A stretch of DNA of 64,000 nucleotides from Spongiibacter marinus (GTDB taxonomy: Bacteria; Pseudomonadota; Gammaproteobacteria; Pseudomonadales; Spongiibacteraceae): positions 467,767 through 531,766 of the forward strand of contig NZ_JAFBBD010000001.1 of the NCBI RefSeq assembly GCF_016906995.1. The letters run 5' to 3'. The position numbers and the translations under genes are program-made. Every line of letters starts with the position of its first letter. The first letter of the stretch is position 1. Shown here piece by piece: positions 16,991-25,520 of this stretch. The notes beneath the pieces were generated by a model that made no database searches, was not told the DNA's origin, and saw only the letters and a program-made list of their open reading frames with translations.

Positions 16991-17812
16991 TTATGCCACG
17001 CGTTGCAGCCGTCGCGGCGGCCTGCTGGGGTAGTTGGGGCCGGTGGGTTCGGAGTGCTCCAGCAGATAGGCCTGCACCGCATCGCGTACCGCGCGCCCGC
17101 CACCCTCAACACCGTGATGCCCAAACAGCCGATTAAACTCCAATACATAGGGATGGTTGCCCACCATGGCAATATCGAACCCTGCGTGATTGATATCCAG
17201 GCTGCGCGCTAAGTGCAGGGCGAGCTGAGTGGCCGCCTCGGGAACGGCGCCGTGGTCGCACAAGCCGCCCTTGGCGACATTGTTGTAAAAGCCCTGTTCA
17301 GATTGCAGACGCCAGTACGCCGAGAGCACCTTGTCGCCGATCACCACCACGCGAATATCGCGGTCGATCGGCAGGTACTCCTGAACGTAGATCACGTCGC
17401 TGCGTTGCAGGTAGCGCTCCCAATCGGCGCGATCGCCGATCAGCCATACCCCGTCGCCCTGAGAGGCCTTGGGTAACTTGGCGACAAAGGGCAGCAACAT
17501 GTCGCGCCATACCCGCTGTGCGTTTTCGGGGGTGTTCGCCAGGATAAGCGTTTGTGGGCAATGCCCGGGGGCGACAATTTCAAAGGCGCGCGTCATCTCA
17601 ATTTTATTGTGGCCGAGCCGATAACTGGCCTCGCTGGGGAAAACCCGCGCGTTCAGGCCATAAACCAGTGCATTGAGCTGCCAGTACTCTGGGTAAAGCA
17701 CCCAGTCGGCATTGCTTATATCTTCGCGACAACGAAAAATATCGTCGGGCTTGAGGACTTGTGTATCGGCGAAGCCGAGGCTGCGAAACACATCGAAAGA
17801 GATCCAGGCCAT
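16991..17812 (-). CDS. RimK-like ATP-grasp ligase
   Basis: A 273-residue ATP-grasp protein starting at the ATG at 17812 (MAWISFDVFRSLGF). The open frame extends to 17926, but the extra residues look non-coding and would run into the divergent gene. Visible ATP-grasp features are PFVAKLPKASQGDGVWLI (phosphate-binding loop), YVQEYLPIDRDIRVVVIGDKV (lid and Mg region) and DINHAGFDIAMVGNHPYVLEFNRLFGHHGV with the metal-binding E and N. Such enzymes join a carboxylate to an amine, for instance adding amino acids to a peptide or cofactor. The substrate is unknown. It is flanked by the two C-x11-C paralogues. Confidence 0.83.
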   Translation of the reverse strand: MAWISFDVFRSLGFADTQVLKPDDIFRCREDISNADWVLYPEYWQLNALVYGLNARVFPSEASYRLGHNKIEMTRAFEIVAPGHCPQTLILANTPENAQRVWRDMLLPFVAKLPKASQGDGVWLIGDRADWERYLQRSDVIYVQEYLPIDRDIRVVVIGDKVLSAYWRLQSEQGFYNNVAKGGLCDHGAVPEAATQLALHLARSLDINHAGFDIAMVGNHPYVLEFNRLFGHHGVEGGGRAVRDAVQAYLLEHSEPTGPNYPSRPPRRLQRVA

Positions 17813-17917
17813 GGTATAACACACGCAATTGAACGGCGGGTTTTTACGGTGAAATGCCCGGCCCGTCAATAGCAGTAAAACGGAATTTTTAGCAGTTTTT
17901 TCAAGGAGTGATCGGCA

Positions 17918-18346
17918 GTGAAACAATGGTTATTCAAAGGGGTGATTGTCGTCACCGGGGTGGCGTTGCTGTGGATGTTTCGCGTGGCAATTATCGAGCA
18001 GTTTGGTCAGCGCATGATGAATAACGTCCAGCAGTTACAAACGCAAAATCTGGAGCGCATCGCCGCGCACCAGACGGCCCAGCAAGCGCAGCGGGACGCC
18101 GAGCAACAGCGCATTCTCCAGCGAAAAGCGGCGGCGCGGGCAAAGGCAGAGCGGCAGGCGAAATTAGAGCGGGCTTTCGAGCAGCAGTACACGGCGCCGG
18201 GCGGCTGCCATAACTGGCAATCCGATCGGCACATGGTTGAGTGCGTTAATCACCGCATGCGCGCCAGGCGGGCATTTTACGAGACGCAAGATAAGCGCCT
18301 GCCGCCAACGCAACGTGACGGGGCGAGCGTGCGCAGCGCCGGCTGA
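17918..18346 (+). CDS. Single-span small protein with C-x11-C motif, paralogue B
   Basis: A 142-residue protein starting GTG 17918, nine bases after an AAGGAG ribosome site. It has an N-terminal membrane anchor (about residues 7-26), a coiled coil rich in Gln, Arg and Ala (about 35-88), then the module FEQQYTAPGGCHNWQSD...CVNHRMRARRAFYE. Cys spacing (11 residues) and the QSD and final Arg/Phe positions match the protein at 16181-16570, although the linkers are unrelated. It is divergent from the ATP-grasp gene. Function is unknown. Confidence 0.75.
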   Translation: MKQWLFKGVIVVTGVALLWMFRVAIIEQFGQRMMNNVQQLQTQNLERIAAHQTAQQAQRDAEQQRILQRKAAARAKAERQAKLERAFEQQYTAPGGCHNWQSDRHMVECVNHRMRARRAFYETQDKRLPPTQRDGASVRSAG

Positions 18347-18445
18347 CGGCGAGCACGATATACCGCCGCCTAAGCCGTTTGTGCCTTGCGACGCTCCGGG
18401 TAGCAGGGCAGCATAACGAACCACTCTCACCGGACGAGCGCCGCA

Positions 18446-19042
18446 ATGACCGCCTTTACCGACAGCAGCTACTACTCACAGACCTTCTCTGAGCTTGAGA
18501 TGCAGGATCAATGCATCGAGGGTGTGGAGTTTGAGGGCTGTCACTTCAAACAGTGCAATTTCTCTCAGGCCAGTTTTCAGCGCTGCAATTTTGTCGATTG
18601 CGAATTTGAACAGTGCGACCTCAACTTACTGGACCTTGGCTACAGCAAATTTTCAGACAGCCTGTTTCGCGACTGCAAAATGCGCGGCGTGGATTGGTCG
18701 AAAGTTTCCTGGCCACGGGTATTGTTTGCCGCGCCGGTGCGGTTCTTTCAGTGCCTGTTAGACGACGCCTCGTTTTACGGCCTGCAATTACCGGAATTGA
18801 TCGTGGAAGACTGCCGGGCCTGTCGCGCAGATTTTCGCGAGGCAGATCTGAGTCAGGCCAGTTTTCAACGCAGCGATTTAAGCGGTGCGCAGTTTTCAAA
18901 AACCGTTCTTGAGCGCGCGGATTTTCGCGACGCACAGAATTATCACATTGATATTTTTCACAATCGCATTAGCGGCGCAAAATTTACCCGCTACGAAGCG
19001 CTTAGCCTGCTCGACAGTTTAGATATTGAGCTGAGTGACTAG
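18446..19042 (+). CDS. Pentapeptide-repeat protein, Qnr/McbG-like
   Basis: A 198-residue protein built of A(D/N)LXX-type pentapeptides in two blocks (about residues 25-90 and 115-170), separated by a less regular WPRVLFAAPVRFFQ segment. That arrangement resembles Qnr-type proteins, which mimic DNA and protect gyrase from quinolones. Examples of repeats are CNFSQASFQRCNFVDCEFEQ and FREADLSQASFQRSDLSGAQ. It is a chromosomal stand-alone gene, so an intrinsic role is likelier than acquired resistance. Its TAG stop abuts the inverted-repeat element at 19041. Confidence 0.85.
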   Translation: MTAFTDSSYYSQTFSELEMQDQCIEGVEFEGCHFKQCNFSQASFQRCNFVDCEFEQCDLNLLDLGYSKFSDSLFRDCKMRGVDWSKVSWPRVLFAAPVRFFQCLLDDASFYGLQLPELIVEDCRACRADFREADLSQASFQRSDLSGAQFSKTVLERADFRDAQNYHIDIFHNRISGAKFTRYEALSLLDSLDIELSD

Positions 19043-19201
19043 GGCACCTCTGACTAATTGAGTTACGCCTGTTGCGGCTAAAAATTCGCCAACCCAGGAA
19101 TGAGAAGAGAAGTTTGGAATAACCAGACGTCGCTTCCTTCGCCCTGCTGGAGGCAAGAATGACCTCGGGCAGGTGCATCTCAATTAGTGTTAGCAGGCCC
19201 T
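19041..19201. repeat. Inverted-repeat-bounded small element, MITE-like
   Basis: The left end (19052-19071, GACTAATTGAGTTACGCCTG) and right end (complement of 19170-19189, CACTAATTGAGATGCACCTG) share 16 of 20 bases in inverted orientation. The outer flanks extend the match to AGGGC (19041-19045) and GCCCT (19197-19201). The interior has no open frame of note. This is the layout of a miniature inverted-repeat element or a collapsed insertion sequence; the AGGGCACCTCTG end resembles ends I recall from IS5/IS4-type elements, which is unverified. No clear target duplication is visible. Confidence 0.5.
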
Positions 19202-19469
19202 GGGTTTTATCGCTAAAAACACGGGTTTTTACCGCATTGATTCACGGCCTCAATACTAATTATTGCTGCGCTGAATGCGTAAAATGTATGTATGATCGCG
19301 ACATAAATAATGCGGTAGAATTTGTCCGTTTTTCCCTTGCGATCCGCTTTTTCAATCTATATCGTGCCCGACAAATTTGCTGTCGATAGGTGATGCGCGG
19401 TGTATTTCACGCCTTGCATAAACTATCGAACAGCGTGTTCATTCCCCGGCGATGTAGAAGGAAAACACC
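19202..19469. other. AT-richer intergenic region upstream of the barrel protein
   Basis: About 270 bp without a supported gene. It contains a small hairpin (AAAAACACGGGTTTTT near 19215) and AT-rich sequence around 19280-19320 that may hold the promoter of the outer-membrane protein at 19470. The ATG there is preceded by GAAGGAAAACACC. I see no defined operator. Confidence 0.45.
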
Positions 19470-20012
19470 ATGCGTAACACATTCTCTGCTTTGGTTCTGG
19501 CAAGCGGTATTGCTGCAGCGTGCCCAGCGCTTGCTGAAGAAGACCGTTATTTTGGCGCCGCAGCGGGACAGTTCACCGTGACCGAGAGCGGTGAAGAAGC
19601 GGAACCGGCGTTTGCCTTTTTGCGCTATGGCATGGAGTTTAACGACTACCTGGCGGCCGAGTTCCGCGCGGGTATGGGGCTGGGCGATGACAGCGTCAAT
19701 ATCGAGGGAATGGCAGTGGAAACTGAGCTCAAGCAACTGCTCGGCGCCTACCTGAAAGTGGGTTACCCCGTAACAGAAAGCATTTATCCCTATGTATTGC
19801 TCGGCGCGTCGCACACTAAGTTTAATGCCTCAGTGGCGCAGCGCCCCGGCCGAGTCACGGTTAGTGAAAAGCGCGACAGTGTTTCCTACGGCCTGGGCGT
19901 CGCGTTTGAAGTGAGCGACCTGCTGGCGATTACCGTTGAGCAAACCCGCTACACCGATAAAGACGAGCTGGAAATGGACGGCTTGAGCATCGGTTTTAGC
20001 CGCAACTTCTAA
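19470..20012 (+). CDS. Small outer-membrane beta-barrel protein (OmpA/OmpW-like porin family)
   Basis: A 180-residue protein with a signal peptide cleaved after ACPALA and alternating amphipathic strands typical of an eight-stranded barrel: RYFGAAAGQFTVT, LAAEFRAGMGLG, LGAYLKVGYPV, YPYVLLGASHTKF, SVSYGLGVAFEV and a final LSIGFSRNF with C-terminal Phe, the BAM recognition signal. It matches the generic 'porin family / outer membrane beta-barrel' proteins. The ligand or role is unknown. Confidence 0.82.
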   Translation: MRNTFSALVLASGIAAACPALAEEDRYFGAAAGQFTVTESGEEAEPAFAFLRYGMEFNDYLAAEFRAGMGLGDDSVNIEGMAVETELKQLLGAYLKVGYPVTESIYPYVLLGASHTKFNASVAQRPGRVTVSEKRDSVSYGLGVAFEVSDLLAITVEQTRYTDKDELEMDGLSIGFSRNF

Positions 20013-20035
20013 CGCAAGGCGGGCCTCGTGCCCGC

Positions 20036-20695
20036 TTACTGCCGCGTTTTCAGCAGGTAGTCAAAAATCGGCAGGGTGATGTTGAAATTGCACGCGGCCA
20101 TTTTATCGCGCTGATGATGAACGCGGTGGCTGTGTCGCAGTGAGCGCCAGCCAGGAATACAGGCAAATACCCGTTCGGCCGCCGCGCCCTCGGGAATGTG
20201 ATAGCTAAAGTGCAGCACCTCGTACAACAGATAGCCGCCAATCGCAGCAATGACATAAAGGTAGGCAATGTTCGGGCTGGCAATCTGGCTTAACACCAGC
20301 GCCCCGGGTATTGCCAAGCCGACAGTAAACGCCACGATCAAATAGCTGGGAAACAACACCACGCGCCAGTCCCGCGAGTTGGCGTAGTCCATATCGTCGT
20401 GCAGAAAAAAGCTGTGATGATCGCCGGTGTGGCGCTTGTAAAATAATCCGCCCAGTCGGGTTTTACGGTGTCCCAGCCAGCGATGGGCGTAGTACTCGGC
20501 AAAGTTCACCAGTATTAAGGTAATCGGCAGCGCCAGGTACTCCGCAGGCGAGGGCTGCTCGGTTTGCATCACGGCGTAGGCGATCACGGCCAAACCCATC
20601 GCGGCCACACTGAGCATGTGCAGCCAGCCGGAATAGTAGGGGCTGATGTCGCGGCGGTAGCGCTCTCGAAACGCCAGCATGGCATCGCGTTGCAT
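20036..20695 (-). CDS. Fatty-acid hydroxylase / sterol desaturase family di-iron membrane enzyme
   Basis: A 219-residue membrane enzyme starting at ATG 20695, eight bases after AGGAGA; an upstream in-frame extension to 20788 has no ribosome site. The histidine motifs of the fatty-acid hydroxylase superfamily are present: YYAHRWLGHR, FYKRHTGDHHSFF, LHFSYHIPEG and RHSHRVHHQRDKMAACNFN. These bind a di-iron centre that hydroxylates or desaturates lipid acyl or sterol chains. The substrate is unknown. A second family member at 34311 lies in a different context. Confidence 0.87.
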   Translation of the reverse strand: MQRDAMLAFRERYRRDISPYYSGWLHMLSVAAMGLAVIAYAVMQTEQPSPAEYLALPITLILVNFAEYYAHRWLGHRKTRLGGLFYKRHTGDHHSFFLHDDMDYANSRDWRVVLFPSYLIVAFTVGLAIPGALVLSQIASPNIAYLYVIAAIGGYLLYEVLHFSYHIPEGAAAERVFACIPGWRSLRHSHRVHHQRDKMAACNFNITLPIFDYLLKTRQ

Positions 20696-20854
20696 GGTGT
20701 CTTCTCCTATAAAGCTGTTCAGAGCATAGCTATTGAAGTGGGGCTTGGGTAGCGGCTTACGAGAGTTGTTTGAAGCACCGATTTTCAATCTTGAACATGG
20801 TACGCGCTGGGCGGTAGTGGAAGTGGCGGCAGGCCGTTACTATAAGCCTTTGTT

Positions 20855-22327
20855 TTGTCGCCATGGATTCCGCCAGTGCCGAGCAAACCCGCTGATACCC
20901 CATCGTCTGCTAGCACCCTGCGCCGCGTTGCGCTGTTACTCGGCCCTGGCTTGCTGCTGGCCGCCGAGCTGTTGCCTGCACCGGCAGGGATGAGCGACTC
21001 CGCCTGGCTATGTGCGGCGCTAGCACTGTGGATGGCGCTGTGGTGGGGCACCGAGGCCATTGCCATTCCCGCTACGGCACTGCTGCCACTGCTGTTCGCA
21101 CCCATCATCGGTCTGTCGCCCCTCAAGGCGGTGGCGGCGGCCTATGCTCACCCCATTGTGTTTCTGTTTATGGGCGGCTTTATGCTCGGCCTGGCCATGC
21201 AGCGCTGGCAGTTGCACCGGCGCTTGGCGCTGACCATATTGTGCCGCGTGGGCGCGGAGCCGCGTCGGCAAATTGCCGGCTTTATGGTTGCTACCGCCTT
21301 TCTAAGTATGTGGGTAAGTAACACTGCCACCTCGGTAATGATGCTGCCGATAGCGATGTCGGTAATTGGTCTGCTGCCTGAGTCCCTGGGCGCCGCAAGG
21401 CGCAATTACGCTATCGCGTTGCTGTTAGCCATTGCCTACAGCGCCAGTATTGGCGGCATGGCTACCCTGATTGGCACGCCTCCCAATGCCCTGCTCGCCG
21501 CCTACTTACAAAGCAGTCACGGCATTGAGGTGGGTTTTGCCCAGTGGATGGGCTTGGCGCTGCCGCTGTCGCTTGCGATGTTAGTGATCTGCTGGCGGCT
21601 ATTATGTCGTCGCGACTTTAGCGGCGTTGCCGACTACAGCAATGCCGATATCAGCCGGCAGGCGCTGATTGAGATGGGGCCGATCACCACTGCCGAGCGC
21701 CGCGTGGCCATTGTTTTTTGCGTGGCCGCTGCGGCGTGGATAGGCCGTCCCTTTGCCGAGCAACTGCTGCCGGGCTTAAGTGATACCGGCATTGCACTGG
21801 CGGCGGCGCTGAGTTTGTTTGTGATTCGCTCCGGTGTGCCGGGCAGCGCATTACTGGATTGGAAAACCACCGAAAAGCTGCCCTGGGGTGTGCTGCTGTT
21901 GTTCGGTGGCGGGCTTGCGCTGGCAGCGCTGATTGGCAGCTCGGGGCTGGCTGAGTGGATCGCCAGCCGTTTTGAACAACTGGCGGCGCTGCCACTGGCG
22001 CTCATATTACTGTTGATCGTGAGCGTAATGATCTTCCTCACCGAGCTAACCAGTAACACCGCCACCACGGCGGCATTTTTGCCGCTGCTCGGTGCGCTGG
22101 CGGTGGCCCAGGGGATATCGCCCCTGCTGTTTTGCTGCGCGGCGGCGTTGGCGGCCTCCTGCGCGTTTATGATGCCGGTGGCGACACCGCCCAATGCCGT
22201 GATCTTTGGCAGCGGCGAGCTGGAAATTCGCGATATGATGCGCGCCGGTTTCGCCCTGAATCTGCTGGGTATTGCGCTGGTGTCACTGTGTAGTTACGGT
22301 GTCATCACGCTGCTATGGCTGGCTTAG
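20855..22327 (+). CDS. SLC13/DASS-family sodium:dicarboxylate (or sulfate) symporter
   Basis: A 490-residue transporter with about 11-12 membrane spans. The SLC13 signatures are VSNTATSVMMLPIA (first SNT motif, near residue 150) and TELTSNTATTAAFLPLL (second SNT motif, near 400), plus ASCAFMMPVATPPNAVIFGSG at the end. It imports C4-dicarboxylates or related anions with sodium. The start is uncertain: TTG 20855 is the longest, and an ATG at 20863 is in another frame and stops after ten codons. Confidence 0.88.
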   Translation: MSPWIPPVPSKPADTPSSASTLRRVALLLGPGLLLAAELLPAPAGMSDSAWLCAALALWMALWWGTEAIAIPATALLPLLFAPIIGLSPLKAVAAAYAHPIVFLFMGGFMLGLAMQRWQLHRRLALTILCRVGAEPRRQIAGFMVATAFLSMWVSNTATSVMMLPIAMSVIGLLPESLGAARRNYAIALLLAIAYSASIGGMATLIGTPPNALLAAYLQSSHGIEVGFAQWMGLALPLSLAMLVICWRLLCRRDFSGVADYSNADISRQALIEMGPITTAERRVAIVFCVAAAAWIGRPFAEQLLPGLSDTGIALAAALSLFVIRSGVPGSALLDWKTTEKLPWGVLLLFGGGLALAALIGSSGLAEWIASRFEQLAALPLALILLLIVSVMIFLTELTSNTATTAAFLPLLGALAVAQGISPLLFCCAAALAASCAFMMPVATPPNAVIFGSGELEIRDMMRAGFALNLLGIALVSLCSYGVITLLWLA

Positions 22328-22375
22328 GAAAGCGCTTATTACGCGCACACTAACAACAACGATAACGAGGTAAAC

Positions 22376-22783
22376 ATGAATATTCCGATGATCTGCATCG
22401 CGGTACTGGGGCTGCTGTGTTTTGTGCTGGGTTTAAACGTCAGTATTGCGCGCACCAAGGCCAAACGCGGTAGCGGCTGCCCAGATGACCCGAAAGACCC
22501 ACTGCACAAAGCCATTCGCGCCCACGCCAACACGGTTGAATACGCGCCGGCGCTAATGGTGTTGATCTACATTGCCAGCCAGGCACAAATGGCCCTGTGG
22601 GTGATGTGGACCATGGTGGCCGTTACCGCCTGCCGCGTGCTGTTTGTGCTGGGCATTCTCACCACGCGCACCATGGCGCGCCCCAACCCCATGCGGTTTA
22701 TAGGCGCACTCGGCACTTATGCGGGCGGTATAGCGCTGGCGGTTGAGGTGCTGTTTCAGGCGATGGGCTGGCGGGTAATGTAA
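22376..22783 (+). CDS. MAPEG-family membrane protein
   Basis: A 135-residue, four-span protein with the MAPEG pattern: HKAIRAHANTVEYAPALMVLIYIA at the first-to-second span and PMRFIGALGTYAGGIALAVEVLF at the last. The family includes microsomal glutathione transferase-like enzymes; bacterial members are mostly uncharacterised. The ATG follows an AACGAGGTAAAC leader. Confidence 0.85.
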   Translation: MNIPMICIAVLGLLCFVLGLNVSIARTKAKRGSGCPDDPKDPLHKAIRAHANTVEYAPALMVLIYIASQAQMALWVMWTMVAVTACRVLFVLGILTTRTMARPNPMRFIGALGTYAGGIALAVEVLFQAMGWRVM

Positions 22784-22790
22784 GCCTGCC

Positions 22791-23624
22791 CTAGTCATCA
22801 AAGCGCGGCGGCCGTTTCTCAAAAAAGGCCGCTGCTGCCTCTTCAACATCCCCGCTTAAACCGTTCAAAATCTGATTGCGATTCTCCAGTTGCAACGCCT
22901 GCTGCAGTGACTGGGCGTTGAGGTTTTCCCACATTGCCTGCTTGGTCGAAATCACGCCATAGGGACTGAATTCAGTGAGCGAGCGTGCCAGTGCCCGGGC
23001 CTCTTCGGCCAGTGCGTCATCGCTGGTCAGGCGGGTGACTAAGCCCCATTGCTCGGCTTGCTCGGCATCGACCACACGGGCGGTCAGCATCATGTCATGG
23101 GCGCGACTGGCGCCGATCAAACGCGGCAGGGTATAGCTCACACCAAAGTCGCAACCGGAAACCCCCAGGCGAATAAACTGGCTGCAAAAGCGCGCCGAGC
23201 TTGCTGCTATGCGCAGGTCGCAGGCCAGTGCCAGGGCCAGTCCGCCACCGTAGGCGTGGCCGTGCACGGCGGCAATAATCGGCTGCTGAATGCGGCGCAT
23301 CAGCAGCGCAATATCGGCCATGTATTCCTGGGCGCGCATACCGGCGCGGCTTCCGGCTTTGATCTCGCCAATGGTGTCGCGCAGGCTGTCCGGGTTGTTT
23401 TGGTCGAGTAAATCCAGGCCCGCGCAAAAGGACTTGCCCGCGCCGCTGAGAATAATCACTCGCACGCGGTTGTCCTGATCAAGCAGGTGCAAAGCCGCCT
23501 TTAATTCGCGCATCAGTTCCCAGCTCAGCGCATTGCGGGACTGCGGGCGGTGCAGTTGCAGCTCGACAATCTGGTCTTCCAGCGGCGTGATGCGCAGGCA
23601 GTTAAAGTCGGGGTAATTGCTCAT
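22791..23624 (-). CDS. Enoyl-CoA hydratase/isomerase (crotonase) family protein
   Basis: A 277-residue crotonase. The oxyanion-hole segments are LSGAGKSFCAGLDLL (about 60-74) and AVHGHAYGGGLALALACDLRIAA (about 118-140). Catalytic acid positions cannot be fixed without alignment; the segment LGVSGCDFGVSYTLPRLIG resembles the dienoyl-CoA isomerase (ECH1-like) subgroup. It lies 23 bp downstream of the SDR gene on the same strand, so the two are probably one operon acting on acyl-CoA intermediates. Confidence 0.87.
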   Translation of the reverse strand: MSNYPDFNCLRITPLEDQIVELQLHRPQSRNALSWELMRELKAALHLLDQDNRVRVIILSGAGKSFCAGLDLLDQNNPDSLRDTIGEIKAGSRAGMRAQEYMADIALLMRRIQQPIIAAVHGHAYGGGLALALACDLRIAASSARFCSQFIRLGVSGCDFGVSYTLPRLIGASRAHDMMLTARVVDAEQAEQWGLVTRLTSDDALAEEARALARSLTEFSPYGVISTKQAMWENLNAQSLQQALQLENRNQILNGLSGDVEEAAAAFFEKRPPRFDD

Positions 23625-23647
23625 CGTATTAGTCCTTTTACGCCGCC

Positions 23648-24409
23648 TTACAACACCATAAAGCCGCCGTCGGCGACGACAGTGCTGCCCGTGGTGTAGC
23701 GCCCCAGGTCGCTGGCCAAATACAGTACCGGGCCGAGAATTTCGTCCGCATCGGCAATACGTTTTTGTAAATTGCTTTGCAGGGTGGCCTCTTCAAAGCC
23801 CGGTACCTGGAAGCTGTTTTTCACCATGTCGGTCAGGTAGGTGCCGGGGGCCAGCGCGTTAACGCGAATGTTGTTATCGGCCCACTCGGCGGCCATCACT
23901 TTTGTCATGGCATTCAGTGCGGCTTTGGTGGTGGCGTAAAAGCCCATCAGTGCCGAGGGCTTTAAACCACTAACAGAGATGACATTGATAATGCTGCCGC
24001 CGCCGCTTTTTGCCATATGGGGCGCCAGCCGCGAGGCCAAATACCAAGGCCCCTTCAGGTTCACGTCCACCATTTTGTCGAACATGGCGGGCTCCAGTGC
24101 CGATAGCTCGCCAAAGGCGGGGTTGATGCCAGCGTTATTGATCAAAATATCCACCTTGCCCATCGCCTCCAGTGCTTGGCTGATTAAGGCGTCGAGGCTG
24201 GCGCAGTCGCCAGCGTGGGCAGCAATGGCCACGGCGCGGCGGCCGCAGGCGCGCACTTCCTCGCAAACGGCTTCGCAGGCCTCCAGCTTGCGACTGGCCA
24301 CAATAATATCGGCACCGGCTTTCGCCAGGCCGAGGCTCATGGCGCGTCCGAGGCCGCGACTGCCGCCGGTAATTAAGGCAACTTTGCCGCTGAGGTCGAT
24401 GTTGTGCAT
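23648..24409 (-). CDS. Short-chain dehydrogenase/reductase
   Basis: A 253-residue classical SDR. It has the cofactor loop GGSRGLGRAMSLG (about 15-27), NNAGINPAFGEL (about 90-101), catalytic Ser in NVISVSGLKPS and the YATTKAAL Tyr-Lys pair (about 155-162), and the C-terminal TGSTVVADGGFMVL. It oxidises or reduces a hydroxyl/keto group with NAD(P). Pairing with the downstream crotonase suggests a beta-oxidation-like or side-chain pathway; the substrate is unknown. Confidence 0.9.
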   Translation of the reverse strand: MHNIDLSGKVALITGGSRGLGRAMSLGLAKAGADIIVASRKLEACEAVCEEVRACGRRAVAIAAHAGDCASLDALISQALEAMGKVDILINNAGINPAFGELSALEPAMFDKMVDVNLKGPWYLASRLAPHMAKSGGGSIINVISVSGLKPSALMGFYATTKAALNAMTKVMAAEWADNNIRVNALAPGTYLTDMVKNSFQVPGFEEATLQSNLQKRIADADEILGPVLYLASDLGRYTTGSTVVADGGFMVL

Positions 24410-24589
24410 GGTGATGGCTCCCTGTTTTTATCGTTAGTGGGCTGCGACCATAGTAGGTGGCAAAGTGGCGGCCCGCCAATGGCAGAGTCGGCCAAGCTGT
24501 TAGCCACACTACCGGCCGTGCTATAAACCTTGGCAGTGCCACTACCTTCAGTTTCGGGCAGCGCCAAACTGCCGCCAAAGGATTTATTC

Positions 24590-25021
24590 ATGTCTGCACC
24601 GCTATACGATGAGATTCACTGCCTCACCCTCAATCTGCTGCGCGCCGCCGAGGGCAACGACCGCAAGGGCGAGGCCAAAGCCTTTCAGGCCTTAAAGGCG
24701 CTGTGTGCAGACAATGCCGACACCGAGGCCGACCACCCCCTGCAATGGGAGGCCCTGGGCGATTTTTCCAACAACGTGGAGCAGGCCATTACCGCCTACG
24801 AAACCGGCTTAGCCTGCGCTGAGCGCGCAGGCCTGGATGAATATATCGCCTCATTAAATTTCGCCCTGGCAGAAGTGTTTGCCGAGCAGCAAGACCTGGC
24901 GCGGGCGTTAACGCATGCCCAGCGGGCCAGTGAGCTGAGCGAACAGCTCGACGACAGCAAGTTTGCCGAGGCGGTAAGCGAGCTGGTGGCGCAACTGGAG
25001 CAGGCGACAACCGAGCAGTGA
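24590..25021 (+). CDS. TPR-like helical protein of unknown function
   Basis: A 143-residue soluble, acidic, all-helical protein starting at ATG 24590 after AAAGGATTT. Segments such as QWEALGDFSNNVEQAITAYETGLACAERAGLDEYIASLNFALAEVF and DLARALTHAQRASELSEQL have tetratricopeptide-like spacing, giving about two to three helical hairpins. It likely mediates protein contacts. A GFA-family gene follows 24 bp downstream. Confidence 0.75.
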   Translation: MSAPLYDEIHCLTLNLLRAAEGNDRKGEAKAFQALKALCADNADTEADHPLQWEALGDFSNNVEQAITAYETGLACAERAGLDEYIASLNFALAEVFAEQQDLARALTHAQRASELSEQLDDSKFAEAVSELVAQLEQATTEQ

Positions 25022-25045
25022 AACTACCCCAAAAAGGAGAGTGTG

Positions 25046-25465
25046 ATGGCCAGTGAAACGCAGCAACAAGGCAGTTGTTTATGTGGCAAGGTGTCGGTGT
25101 TTGCCACCCCGTCCTCTATGCATATCGATGCCTGCCACTGCGACATGTGTCGCCAGTGGGGCGGCGGTCCGCTATTGGCCGTGGAGTGTGATGGCGAGGT
25201 GCGGTTCAGCGGCGAGGAATATATTAGCCGTTATCAGTCTTCTGAGTGGGCCGAGCGCGCCTTTTGCAGCCAGTGCGGCACCCACCTGTTTTATCGATTA
25301 ACGGCCGACAATCATTACGCTCTGCCGGTGGGTTTGTTTGGCGATGTGGACTGGCAATTTAGCAAGCAGATCTTCATCGACCAAAAACCAACCTACTACG
25401 CGTTTGCCAATGCCACCGAGAAATTGACCGGCGAAGAAGTGTTTGCCGCCTACGCTGCTAAGTAG
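25046..25465 (+). CDS. GFA-family (CENP-V/GFA) zinc protein
   Basis: A 139-residue protein with the GFA fold. The zinc ligands are visible in GSCLCGKVSV, DACHCDMCRQWGG and AFCSQCGTHLFYR. Bacterial members were named for glutathione-dependent formaldehyde activation, though many have other or no known activity. AAAAAGGAGA lies just before the ATG at 25046. It is followed by the shared hairpin at 25489-25514. Confidence 0.88.
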   Translation: MASETQQQGSCLCGKVSVFATPSSMHIDACHCDMCRQWGGGPLLAVECDGEVRFSGEEYISRYQSSEWAERAFCSQCGTHLFYRLTADNHYALPVGLFGDVDWQFSKQIFIDQKPTYYAFANATEKLTGEEVFAAYAAK

Positions 25466-25480
25466 CGTTGCTACGGCGGC

Positions 25481-25514
25481 AAAAAAAGCACCCGCGGCGC
25501 AATGCCAGCGGGTG
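25481..25514 (-). terminator. Rho-independent terminator of the copper-receptor gene
   Basis: Read on the minus strand, CACCCGC and GCGGGTG form a 7-bp stem (25508-25514 with 25489-25495), followed by CTTTTTTT (25481-25488). It begins 7 bp after the receptor stop codon. The hairpin also lies after the convergent GFA gene but has no T run in that direction. Confidence 0.85.
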
Positions 25515-25520
25515 AAGGGG

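Noticed and set aside
20019..20035. Terminator between the barrel gene and the hydroxylase
   Set aside because: GCGGGC-CTCGT-GCCCGC can form a 6-bp stem, but neither strand has a T run after it.
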